The notes under the pieces are model-generated. The model ran no database searches, had not been told where the DNA came from, and saw only the letters and a list, made by a program, of their open reading frames with translations. A DNA stretch of 64,000 nucleotides from Petaurus breviceps papuanus (taxonomy: Eukaryota > Chordata > Mammalia > Diprotodontia > Petauridae): positions 8,782,828 through 8,846,827 of the forward strand of contig JAMXIF010001210.1 in assembly GCA_028583685.1 (NCBI GenBank), in the 5' to 3' direction. Shown here one piece after another: positions 46,060 through 57,385 of this stretch; positions within the stretch are counted from its first letter, which is position 1, and each line of letters begins with the position of its first letter. The translations under genes and the position numbers were made by a program.

Positions 46060-47059
46060 TGTCTCTAACTGCTGGGAAGACCGATTGCGTTTCTCCTACT
46101 AGCCAAGGTCAATTTCCCTGCCTTGTTTCTTCCTCTAAGCTGAAGAAGTTAATCAAATTGGAAATCTTAGGTGATTTTACCTAATTTGAGCCCTGTCTCA
46201 GGTTGGCAAACACAAGAAAGCTCCCTGAAAATGCATCCCCATTTGAGCCTGTACCATGTTTGACTCTGCACAGTATTGATCAGTTTGTTGCTGGGTTAGC
46301 AACAAAACCAAGGAAGCATCATTATTCAGCAGAATTGTAAATGTAGCCAGCTTTGCTCATTTTGTTGCTTTTCTCAGTTCCCCGTTTTCACTTCTCTCCT
46401 CTGATGGATCACATTGGCCCAAATTGTTCTTTTAAATTAGACAGGACAGCAGGTGGGGTGCTGTTGTAAATCCTTTACTTCTGCTTGCCTGAACCACCGC
46501 TCTTATGTGACAGCTTCCATACAGAAACAAAATGAACAGAAAGATTTTTCCCCCTCTACTCTGTTGAAAGTTGAATTTACAGTTTGTAACTGTTAGAGAG
46601 ACTTTAGGATTTTCTGTTCACAGTTAAAGTCTCATATCTCAGTCATATCACTCCTCAATATACAGTTGATGGTTTCGGGTTTTAAAAGCATTTAGTCTAG
46701 AATCAAATACTTCTGCTGGCCTGGAATTTGAAAACCTGGAACCACCTTAAGGTCACTCTGTATAAGGCAACTGTTCATTCACCTCCATAGACAGTCTATT
46801 TGTGGTCAGGGTTATTTTATCTTACTCCAACTCCAATGCCTTGCACAATGAGGAATTGAACCATGATTCTATGCCAGCAGAACAGAAACTCTAGTAAGTG
46901 AAAACAGGGGGCCCCTATGGCCCCTTCCAGCTCTAATCCTTCCAGCTCTAAATCCTACTCCTAACATCCTACCCAGGTGAAAAACCTTTGAGCAGAGGCC
47001 ACTGAGAAACTTATCACCAGTATACTTGCAAGGAGAGGGCATTTTAGTCTACACAGCCC
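46060..47059. other. Unassigned, repeat-poor block with an X-box-like inverted repeat
   Basis: About 1 kb without recognisable transposable elements. At 46,287-46,303, gttgctgggttagcaac is a perfect 6 bp inverted repeat with a 5 bp centre. It resembles the RFX X-box half-sites GTTGC/GCAAC, though X-boxes normally have a shorter spacer. It could be a conserved noncoding element, but the sequence alone does not show that. Confidence 0.45.
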
Positions 47060-47900
47060 TTTTTTTCTTATTTTTTTTAATGCTTTATTAATGAGTTTTT
47101 TATTTTTAAATTACAGCATTTCTAGATATACCTGCCCTACCTACCCAGTGAGCCTTTCCTTGTAGTGATGGAAAAGAGTGAAGTCAAACCACTCATAGAA
47201 CTTCTGTATCAGATAGTATATGAAACATTCTGGATTCCCACCTTTAGTTCCCCTGCTTCTAGAAGGGAAAGATGGGACGTGTAATCTCTTTTCCTCTTAT
47301 CTGGGCCAATGATTCCATATTAAAATCATACACCATTCAGCTTTATTTTAGTGAATTATTTTGTTTACTTCAATTTTATCATTGTGTATTTCTTGAGAAT
47401 AAGGATTGCTTTATTCTTTGCATTTGTAGCTTCAATGCCTAGAACATAGTAGATACTTCGTAAATACCAGTTTGATTCACTGTATGTTGTTTTGCTGATT
47501 CCTCTTCATTTACTCTGTATCAGTTCTAAAAATCTTCTCATATTTCTCTGTATGCCACATAGTCAGTTTCTTATAACTCAATAATATGATATCACATTTA
47601 CATACTGCAGTTAGATGAACCATTGGTCTATGTCTGGGTACCAGCTATATTTCCTACTTTATTTTTTTGCTACCATAAAAAGTGCTACAATTAATATTTT
47701 GTATATATGAAACCTTTCTATCTATCATAAACTTCTTAGGGTATATTCCCAAAAGTGAAATCTGTGGATCAAAGGATATGAGTTTAGAAATGTTTCTAAA
47801 TTAATTTTCATTCAATGCAAATTATCTCCAGAGCTTGTGCTTTCTACAATGTTAATACCAATTCATAATTATACAAGTAGTGTTATTAATGGATCAGTAT
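47060..47900 (-). repeat. Old L1 fragment with L2 insertion
   Basis: 'ttgctaccataaaaagtgct', 'aggatatgagtttagaaatg' and 'aattatctccagagcttgtg' parallel the antisense of the L1 ORF2 3' part. An L2 3' terminus (about 47,365-47,485, 'cctagaacatagtagatact') is embedded in it. Confidence 0.55.
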
Positions 47901-47999
47901 ACTTCTTGAAAAGTATTAGGTAATGGGGGGAGAGGGGAAATGTTTAACTATATTAGAATGAGTCCCATTATCAATGAAGTCAAAAAGACTTGAAATATA

Positions 48000-48250
48000 A
48001 TGGCAAACTGGATAAACTGTCAGGTCTGGGGTAAAGAAGACCTGAATCCAAGTCTAACCTCAGACACTTATTACCTGTGTGACCCTGGGCAAGTCACTTA
48101 ATCTTTGCCTCCATTTCATCATTTGTAAAATGGGGAATAAAATACCAACTACCTACCACAATTGTTAAGAGGATCAAATGAGATAATATTTGTAAAGCAC
48201 TTAGCACAATGCCTGGAATATTGTTGGCTTCCTATAAATGTTAATTATAA
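48000..48250 (+). repeat. MIR/CORE-SINE, nearly complete
   Basis: 'gaccctgggcaagtcactta', 'tttgtaaaatggggaataaa', 'gatcaaatgagataatattt' and 'agcacaatgcctggaatatt' follow MIR in sense. Confidence 0.9.
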
Positions 48251-48299
48251 TTATAATTATTATGATTATTCCCTCCTAGCACTATCATAGTATAGCATC

Positions 48300-48430
48300 A
48301 CCTTACTAGTATGCTGGACTTGAAAAGAGATGAGTTCAAATGCCACTTTTGGTACTTACTAGCTATGTAGGCTTCAGTTTCCTTATCTGTAAATAGGATT
48401 ATATAGTCCTTATAGTGCTTTCCAGGTTTT
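48300..48430 (+). repeat. MIR/CORE-SINE fragment
   Basis: 'ggacttgaaaagagatgagt' and 'ttcagtttccttatctgtaa' are sense MIR. Confidence 0.7.
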
Positions 48431-49269
48431 AAAACTATGGTCCTGACAGCTCTTAAATCAGAAATCCAAGTGCAGTTTTATCATTACACTTTATCACAAC
48501 TGTTTTGTTTTTGCAAATAATCTTTTAAAGAGAAAACTATATGATCTGTTAAATCTTAGATGATGGTTTATTAATGGTGAATATTTTCATCAAAGCATAA
48601 GATGAATATAGATGCACAGTGAGTATTTTTTCAGTGCTTTAGTTTAGATTATTCTCTTTTTATTCAGTGTTCTAATTCTATTTCAGGAAGGTGCTACTGT
48701 CTTATTTTCCCCCCTTGTCCTTAAAAACATTAATAAAGAAGAGTGTGGTATTGTATCCCAGAAGAACAAAAACAAAACAAAACAAAAAAACAACTGAGGG
48801 TCAATACACTGTTGGTAATGCCACTGCTTCCTGTCTGTTAACTGGTTTGAAAAGAAAATTATTATTGGGCCAGAGGTATACTGAGAATTAGATGAAAAGA
48901 CAATTTCCAACACTGTCCAAAACAAAGCCAGACAGTACTTAACTAATGCTCATTCAACTCACATGCATATTCTGTCTGTACCTCTGTGTCTTGTCTGGTT
49001 ACCAGATTTAGAATGTGAATTCCTAACAACCATTCTTCATTTCAGTATTTTTCTGCTTATTGTATAGTATCCATATAAAACTACTAAATGTGATTAAAAC
49101 AGAAATGCTCTAAATATAATAACCACATGGAAATTCGTGTTTATAATAGGTATTCTGTTTAGAAAACAGATCCATAAATAATGGTCTTTATACTTCCATT
49201 AAAAAAAAAGTCATTGAAAATCAAGTTCATCCTCCCCATCTGCCCACACCTTCAAAAACTTCCCTTCTC
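48431..49269. other. Unassigned sequence
   Basis: No gene or repeat family is recognised. Confidence 0.5.
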
Positions 49270-49460
49270 TAGAAATAGATCGTCAATTTCAGGTCCAGAG
49301 TTAGAAGGGACTTCAAAGATCATTCTAGACCAAATCCTTCATTTTATGAATGAATAAAACTGATGCCAGAGGTTAAGGACCATATCCAAGGTCACACAGG
49401 CAGTATGCTTCAGAGGTGGGATTTAAACCCAGGTCCTTTAATTCCAGATCCAATCCTCTT
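49270..49460 (-). repeat. MIR-type SINE fragment
   Basis: 'ccagagttagaagggacttc', 'tccaaggtcacacaggcagt' and 'gatttaaacccaggtccttt' are antisense. Confidence 0.85.
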
Positions 49461-49699
49461 TCGTTTCATGCATTGCCGTTCAAGATAATAGCTGTTTAAC
49501 AACCCTCTGTGTAATAATCCCTTACATGTAGTAAAAACCAATCATCAACCTCTAATCCATGCTAAATAATCTTAGTTATTTTAAGCTTTCTCATTTCTAC
49601 TTTTGATAATTTTATCATCTAGACTCATTCTTAAGAAACTAGCCTCCTTCAAAAATGGATAAAATACTATAATATTTTGTATAACGCAACTTGTTTGTT

Positions 49700-49830
49700 C
49701 ACTGGCAAAATGGGGATGATAATAGCTTTCTACTTTAAAGTTTATTGTAATGATCAAATGAGATAATATAAGGAAGATGCTATGCAAACCTTAAAACACT
49801 ATAGCAATGCTAGCTATTAGCTGTTATTAT
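49700..49830 (+). repeat. MIR 3' fragment
   Basis: 'gcaaaatggggatgataata' and 'gatcaaatgagataatataa' are sense MIR. Confidence 0.75.
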
Positions 49831-50812
49831 AATATGTGTTATTGTCAGTTTCAGCTGATAGAAGAAACCTATTTTGGGAACTCATGCTGTCCCCTTAATA
49901 TGTTCTGGTGTGCTGTTTCCTCTTTTTAAAAAGGCTAGCATGAAGATAGGTAACTCATACTCTTCTTGTAATACAAATAACCCTTATTTCTTTATTTTGT
50001 TTTGTTTTTGCTATAATCAGAAAGGGAAATTACTTGAAATCATACACATCTATGCTTTAACTGATGCATTCAATTCACAAATATTAATTAAGGACCTATT
50101 ACACACAAGGAATGGTTTTAGGTACTCTCAAAGGTACAAAGAAGAAAAAAAATGACCTCAGAATAATGATGATACTGGTACTGTCTCATTCGACAATATA
50201 ATGACAAAGAAAGTTTGAAAAAAAATGGCTTTATTTGTGGAAACCAAGGGATTTATGATGGCAATTCATAACCAGGTCATCAGCACCAGAAATTAAAGAA
50301 GAGTTAACTTCAAGGAGCCAGGATTTAGTGATCAATGTAGATTATGTAAAAAAAAAAAATGGAAGAAACTCTGCAACAAAACACTGAAATCTTCACAAAT
50401 ATAGCACCTACTGAATACCTATCAAGATATAATTTAGGTATTAGGTGCATATATTCACAAAGTAGGTGCTACCACCACCCCCCGGGGCGGGGGGAAGGAG
50501 GCTACTGGGAGGATCCAGGGGTGTGATAGTAGCTGGCATCATGGTAGGGCATTGAATAAAAAATAAGGAGGTGGTGGTAGCATAAGGAAAGAATAGAAAA
50601 AAAATTTGAAAAATTGTGTACATATTTCATCTGTTGTATAAAAGAGTTAAAGTCATAGGGATTACATTATTTTCCAAATAAATACACAAAATGCAAATTG
50701 TAAATGATCAGTGGTCAAGTCTGCCTACAGGACTTAAAAAGCAAGTGTTGGTAGGCAGGCATGTTGCAGATTATCGGGAAGTCCAGCATGGATCAGCAGG
50801 AATATATGTTGG
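49831..50812. other. Mostly unassigned sequence, one L2 scrap, one inverted repeat
   Basis: An antisense L2 scrap lies at about 50,040-50,155 ('attaattaaggacctattac'). A 13 bp inverted repeat, tgctaccaccacc and ggtggtggtagca, lies at 50,467-50,479 and 50,570-50,582, next to a G/C homopolymer-rich knot (50,477-50,494). No gene is seen. Confidence 0.5.
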
Positions 50813-51346
50813 TGTAATGGGAATGTAAATTTTAAAGATCTTCCCTGCCCCTAGGCTAAAGTGCACCTGGAGCCTGGGGTGAGAGGCTTATTTTTCAGTA
50901 GATACTTTTTGATTGGCCAGTGGATCAATAAGGTTGTTACATTCTCTGAGCTAGGAGAAGGCTATATAAGCCCTGATGTGTAGCTTTGTTTTGGGGCTCA
51001 CTTTGAGAAGTGTTCTGTGATTTGATCTGGATTATGGGAAGCTGTTGTCCAGAGCCCCCCGGCTCTAAAAAACCCAGATGTTGAAACCCAGATGTTGATT
51101 GGGTATGGATGTAATGGTTAGACAGTTTGGAAATCTGTCTACTTGATCTGTTTCTGTCTTGATAATTCTGTCTGTATATTCTGAAGTTCGGGGTGCTAAC
51201 CTCTTTCCCCTGAACTAGGTAAACGATACATGTTTGACTGATTAAAGTAAGCTTGTTAGAAGCTTGAGTTGCTTTCCTTTATCAAAGCAGATCTAAGAAC
51301 CTGTGTGAGCAGCCACCCTGGGGATGCTGGGGTGCTTGCTGCTACA
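50813..51346 (+). mobile_element. Solo LTR (534 bp)
   Basis: It starts TG ('tgtaatgggaatg') and ends CA ('ttgctgctaca'), with a perfect 5 bp TSD, gttgg, at 50,808-50,812 and 51,347-51,351. A TATA box (ctatataag, about 50,962-50,970), an upstream ttgattggcc with an inverted CCAAT, and an attaaa poly(A) signal at 51,241-51,246 give the U3-R-U5 order and plus orientation. No internal retroviral sequence adjoins it, so it arose by LTR-LTR recombination. The clean TSD suggests moderate age. The family is not identified. Confidence 0.9.
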
Positions 51347-51351
51347 GTTGG

Positions 51352-51559
51352 TAATGACTTGTTTACAATACAATACTATATGGTTATATGAAGTAATATT
51401 GCATCAAAATTCCAGTGAAGGAAAAAAACCTACAAATTTATAATATTTACATAGATAAATAAATGAAAAGTTATTCCACAAAACAGAGGACAGGAATTGC
51501 TGGTGGAATCAGGAGGTATTTTATGTTGGAGAGCTCTCATTAGCTGAGACTTTAATAAT
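51352..51559. other. Unassigned sequence
   Basis: Short AT-rich stretch between the LTR target-site duplication and a MIR. Confidence 0.5.
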
Positions 51560-51800
51560 AATAATCATAATAATAATAGCTTTTATATAGCTCTTTAAAA
51601 TGAGCAAAACACCTCATATAAATATCATTTCAATTGGTCCTCACAAAAACCTGGGAGTTAGGTAGTATTATCATAGTTCCCATTTTTTACAAAAGAGGAA
51701 AATGAGGTCACACAAGTAGGAAGTGTCTAAGGTCAAGTTAGAATTCAGGTCTTTCTAACTCCAGGCTCACCACTCCACACACTACTCCCCCTAGCTGCCT
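51560..51800 (-). repeat. MIR/CORE-SINE, nearly complete
   Basis: 'aacacctcatataaatatca', 'ctcacaaaaacctgggagtt' and 'gaattcaggtctttctaact' match reverse MIR. Confidence 0.85.
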
Positions 51801-52351
51801 TGAAGAAAACTAGCCATTCTAAAAGGAACAATTGAAGAAGAGGTTGCATTCCAGAGACAGTTGCTTCAAAAGAATCAAAGTGGGAGATAGCAGGTAGAAT
51901 TGGGGGTGTCATTTTCAGTAGAACATAGGGGAGCAATAAATAATATTGTTGAAATATAAGTAATGTTGAAAAAAATAATAGAGCATAAATCCTAGTATAT
52001 CAATGATTTTTACAAGAAACCCCCATGGTCTACCAAACATACCATTAATGAACTTGACCATCTTTGTTTCTGACAAAGTTTCACATTACTACGAGTCTGA
52101 GGGAGGTCTGTCTTCTTTTTATTACTACTCTGACTGCCATTATGGAAATACAAATAAATCACCCTTGGAAGTGTCTGTTCTGATCAGCAAAGCTATAGTA
52201 TATAAAGTGAATGTCATTGCAATACGTCCTTCCTAAGTTGGACACATTGAGAAGTCATGTTTTTTTTTTCATCTTACATCTAATCTGTGTTCTTTAATGG
52301 ACTATTTATAAATTGTATTTCACTGGGGTTTTCTTGTCATCATCATTGTCA
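51801..52351. other. Unassigned sequence
   Basis: The frame at 52,003-52,236 has no motif; no gene is supported. Confidence 0.5.
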
Positions 52352-52545
52352 GTTATGGTTGTTTGTCCTTCATTCTTTAAGAGGACCACCACAACAGGGA
52401 CGTGATGCCATGCCATGCAAGTGAATTGGATTTAAGTGAGGGAAGCCTGCACAGAGTTACCAGCCTCGCTTTATCCTCTTGATCCAACTGGGGCCAGTGG
52501 CAAGATATAAATCAGAATGGCTGGAGATGGCTCTAGATCATCATT
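52352..52545 (+). mobile_element. Long SINE/nonautonomous retroelement, 'ttgtttgtcc' head (truncated)
   Basis: 'ggttgtttgtccttcattct', 'agaggaccaccacaacaggg', 'gaattggatttaagtgaggg' and 'ccagtggcaagatata' match the head of the 43,912-44,428 family. It stops after 'ggctggagatggctctagat', so only the head is present. Confidence 0.8.
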
Positions 52546-54859
52546 AGAAGAAAGAAAAAAATGTAGCAAACATTTGTTTTCTTATAAGAAACCAAACAAA
52601 TATGATTTGTTTCCTTTTCTGAAAATGCGAAGAATAAGGCATTTGAAATGAAAGATCTGATTCAGTAAGAGGTTTAGTAAGAGGATGTTTACCTTTCACA
52701 GTATAAGAAAGGAAAATGGGGGAAGTCAAAAATGTGTCTCTTCAGGAAAACCACAACTAGATTAAATGTGAGATATTTATGAACAGAGAAACTAAAAAAA
52801 AAAAAAAACCCTTTGTATTTAATTAACTGGAACAGTGCCAGCATAGAATATTTTTCCCCCAATGCATTTGAAAGAAATGACACTTATAGGTTCAAAGATG
52901 TCTTACCAAATTTTCAAAATTGACTTTCTCAGCAAAAAAAATGGAATTCATCTACAAGAGGGGTCAGAGTTAAAGGACAGCAATTGTTCTGAAATAATTT
53001 CCTCAAATCCCAACAGATCAAAGATTGATGACAGCACAATCATCCAATCTGTAAAACAAGGTCAATAAACTTTAGTGTGTGGAGGGGAAGTGGGGAGCAA
53101 GTTAGGAGCAGGAAACCCTATCTGGAGTAATGTCATCATAAATGCAGTGAGCTGAGTTGCCCTGAGGCAACTTTCAAAGCTTTCTCCATAACTTGACTAC
53201 AGACAAACACCAAAACCTTGCTGTCCTATATGTATGGGGGAAAAGAAGACAGTTTACTGACTAGAATTTTTACACATTCTCAAAGTAAACAGAATGATAA
53301 ACTGTTTCACGTGAGAAGCATCTTAATGATTCAGTCATCTAAAACAGAAGTATCCAGCATGCTGTCTATCAACACTCTCACGCAAACTAAACCACATTAA
53401 AGTGTACATTAATTAAAATTAAATACAGTGAAACATGAATAGTATTTATATGTGGTTTTTGTAATAAATATGTGGGTCACAGTGTTCTTTATGTATGGTT
53501 TAGTAACCCTTCCAACCACCCCCACCCCTTCCAATTTATTTTTGTGATATTACTATTCTAATGTAAACCTGCCCCATTATAGATGAGAACCCTCATGAGA
53601 ATCATCTAAAGTAAATGCAAGTGACTCAAGGCATATTAATTATGGCAAGAATTTGCCATGAAATGGCAAAATTTTACTTCTGAATTGCATAATTTTCAGC
53701 TTTCAGATTTGAAAGATTTTAGAATAACCTAGAAATTCAAAACAGGAAAGGCTCAGTGCCTAGGAGAGGATTGATACATTGATCATGGTTTGTTTGATGC
53801 CCCAGAAATTCCTTGGTCTACTTTTCCCCACCTTATCCAGACCTATTCAGTTTATAGTTATTGAGTGCCTATAAAACATTGTTTTTAAGTACTGTGGGGA
53901 CACAATGAGGTAATAAGTACCCAACCTGCCATCACTGAGTTTAGAGTCTAGTGGGTAAAACAAGACCATATACAGCTCATATTGCTTTTCAAAATGGGAT
54001 AATGTATGTTAAGAAAATTTTTTAATTCACTTCCAAATAGTTTATAATTGTTACATTATTTATTATGTTATTATAATAATATTATAATATAATATAATGT
54101 TATAATAATTATAATTATTATATTATTTTAAATGTAAAAACTAGGGAATTTTCTTGTGTCAGGCATAACAAGCATGACAGTCATCTACACTTTAAGAGAG
54201 AAGCCTTTGATTAGCAATTCATTTAGACACTGGGGTCTATATTTCTTTGACTTCCCTCTCAATCTTGAAGAATGATAACAGTGGTGGTAGAGGTGAGGGG
54301 TGAAGAATTTTAGCTAGTGACATACACTATAAAAGAAATCAAATCAAATCAACTATTGCTACCTAAAGAAGAAATGATTTTCTTAGTGTGAATAGTCTTT
54401 CTCAGCTTTATTTGGATACTTCAACTAAGTCCTCAGAATATAATGATGTTATTTAAAGTAACTTCTCATTAAGGTTAGTCAGGTATTTGGTATTGCTACT
54501 GTGGTTAAATTGGTTTCAGACACTAAATTCTAAAAATGGTATGAAGGCAGCTTCTTTCCATATCAAACTAACTTCTTGCTAATCTGCCTTTGCTATAGTA
54601 GGGAAGATAATTTTATTCTTTGTGTGGAGACTATAATAAACACTAAGAGGTGGTAAGTTTAATAAGGCAGTTCTACTCATTACATGCCCGTGACTGACCT
54701 TGTTCCAGCTGAAAGCCGTGGCTGCATATCTGGACCCAGAGCATCCCCAGAGTATAGGTATGGAAAATTGGGGTAATCACCCTATTTTTTGGCTTTTGTG
54801 GGGGAGGCTTGCCACAGGAATTATCTCTCTGCCAGGTAGAACCAAAGAGAGACAGAGAC
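52546..54859. other. Mostly unassigned sequence
   Basis: An antisense L2 scrap lies at about 53,840-53,970 ('agttattgagtgcctataaa'), and a (TAT/TAA)-rich tract at 54,056-54,132. Several 60-68 codon frames (52,544-53,400, 54,673-54,971) have no protein signature. No gene is supported. Confidence 0.5.
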
Positions 54860-55140
54860 ATAAGCAGTAGCAGTGTGACCTAGTGGATAGAAATCCAGCT
54901 TCAGACTCAGGATCCCTTGGATACATGTCATAGCTATTACATGTGCTGACTTTGTGAGCTAGGAAAGTCACTTAACCTCTCACTTCCTCAGGCTAGTTTA
55001 TAAGAGTAAGAAGGTTTAGAATGCGTTCCATGTAACTAGAGAGCTAGCTCCAGAAAGACAGGAAGATCTGGGTTCAAGTCCTACTTTGGATAAAACTAGA
55101 ACTGGTTGTAAGACATGGAACAAGTCAATGAATATTTCAG
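54860..55140 (+). repeat. Two CORE-SINE-like fragments
   Basis: 'cagtgtgacctagtggatag' with 'aagtcacttaacctctcact' (about 54,870-54,990) and 'aagatctgggttcaagtcct' (about 55,030-55,140) are sense SINE remnants. Confidence 0.6.
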
Positions 55141-55400
55141 TGCTCTAAGCAAATTTCTAAGACTGTAAGTTGCAGAGATGGTGCCAATCTGGAATGGTAG
55201 AGGGAGTTTCCTCATCTGGGAGTTATCAGAGTTCTGATTAATAAAATCAGAGGTACAGATCATATCCATACTTTTAGGTATATACATATGTATTACATAT
55301 ACATGTGCACATAATAGACACAGAGACACCTTACGCAATAGTAAAGATCATCTTGTGTGACTTGCAATAATCAAAGATGCCTCTTACTCATTTTGGCTGA

Positions 55401-55649
55401 GGGGCAGATAGGTGGTACAGTGGATAGAATGCCAGGTCTGGAGTCAAGTAGACTTATCTTTCTGAATTAAAATCTGGCCTCAGATACTTACTAGCTTTGT
55501 GACACTGGGCAAGTCACTTAACCCTATGTGCCTCAATTTCCTCATCTATAAATTGAGCTGGAGAAGGAAACAGCAAATCATTTCAGTATCTTTGCCAAGA
55601 AAATGCCCAAAGGAGTCACAAAGAGTCAGACACGATTGAACAACAATAA
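55401..55649 (+). mobile_element. SINE-C
   Basis: It has the head 'ggggcagataggtggtacag', the core 'gggcaagtcacttaacccta', and the tail 'tatctttgccaagaaaatgc' to 'cacgattgaacaacaataac'. Confidence 0.9.
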
Positions 55650-57216
55650 CTTACCCATTACTGTAGAGCATTATTTTGAGGAAAGAATTTTATAAACATT
55701 TAAGTGCTAGGGAGACAAACTATTACTGGAGAAATTAATTGTTTATTTTTATATTAATTTTATATTTTATTTTCCCTCTAATTACATGTGAAAACAATTT
55801 TCAATATTCGTTTTAAAAATTGAGTTCCAAATTCTCTCCCTCCCTCTCCACCCCCCTCCTTGAGAAGGCAAGCAATTTGATATAAGTTATGCATTTGTAA
55901 TCTGTAAAACATTTCTATATGTCACATTATAAAAGGAAGCATAAAACAAAAGAAAAACCCCCAAAATATAAAGTACAAAAACTATGCTTCAATCTGTATT
56001 CAGATTCCATCAGTTCTTTCTCTGGGGATGGATAGCATTTTTCACGGTAAGTCCTTCAGAGTTTTCTTGGATCATTGTATTGCTGAGAATAGCTAAGTCA
56101 TTCACAGTTAATCATCTTACAACATTGCTGTGACTGTGCACAATTTTCTCTCCGTTCTCTTCATTTCATTTCGCATCAGTTCGTGTAAGTCTCTCCAGGT
56201 TTTTCTGAGAGCATCTAGCTCATGATTTCTTATATCACAATAGTATTCCATCAAAATCATATGCCACAAACTGTTAAGCCATTCCACAATTGATGGATAT
56301 CCCCTCAATCTCCAATTCCTTGCCACCATAAAAGAGTTGCTATAAATATTTGGGCATAGATCCAAATCGCTGTACATAATGGTTGATTCAGTTCACAACT
56401 CCACCACCAGGGCATTAGTGTCTCATTTTCCCACTTCTCCTGCACATCTATCATTCTCCTTTTCTGTCCTATTAGCCAATCTAATAAGTATGAGATAATA
56501 TCTCAGTGTTATTTTAATTTGCATTACACTAATCAATAGTGATTTAGAGAGTTTCTTCATATGATAGCTTTGATTACCTCATCTGAAAATTAACTTCATA
56601 TTTTTTTATCATTTGTCAGTTGGGGAATGACTTTTTATTTATTTATTTTTATAAATTTGACTAATTTCTTTTTGTAGTTGAGAGATGAGGCTTTTATCAA
56701 GGAAACTTGCTCCATTTTTTTTTTTTTACAATAATGATTGCTAAATATATTTCTCTCCATCCTATTTCCCTCCTGCTTATTCTATTCTCTCTCCTTTCAC
56801 CCTGGCCCTCCTCAAAAGTGTTTTGCTTCTGATTATTGCCTGCCTCAATCACCCCTCCCTTCTATGAGCACACCTTCCCTAATTCCCTTCCCCTCCTACT
56901 TTTCTTTAGAGTAAGATAAAATACACTTCTATACACAATTGAGTGTAGATATTATTCCCTCTTTGAGCCAATTCCAATGAGAGTTAGGTTGAACCATTTC
57001 TCACCATTTCTATCTTCCCCTCCATTGTATTAGCTCTTTCTTACTTCTTTAATGTGAGATAATTTACCACATTCTGTCTCTTCCTTTCCTTTTAATTGAG
57101 TGCATTACTCATTCTCATCCCTTAATTTTATTTTTGAACATATCATCCCATCATATTCAACTCAACCTATGTCATCTGTCTATTAATTCCTTCTCTCTGC
57201 CCTAATAATGAGAAAG

Positions 57217-57385
57217 GTTTTGTTTTTTTTTTTTGCTTTTTGGAGGGGAAGGCAGGGCAGTTGGGTTAAGTGACTTGCCCAAGGTCACATGGCTAATAAG
57301 TGTTAAGTATCTGAGAATAGATTTTACCTCAAGTCCTTCTGACTCTAGGGACAGTGTTCTATTCACTGTGCCACCTAGCAGCCCT
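57217..57385 (-). mobile_element. SINE-A nested in the L1 derivative
   Basis: It is a reverse copy with a T-run, then 'gttaagtgacttgcccaagg', 'gtccttctgactctagggac' and 'cactgtgccacctagcagcc'. Short flanking 'gaaag' repeats lie either side. It lies in the spacer after ORF1 and is younger than its host. Confidence 0.9.

Noticed and set aside
56117-56377. An 86-codon minus-strand frame with protein-like sequence
   Set aside because: It is the ORF2 C-terminus of the L1-derived element, not a host gene.
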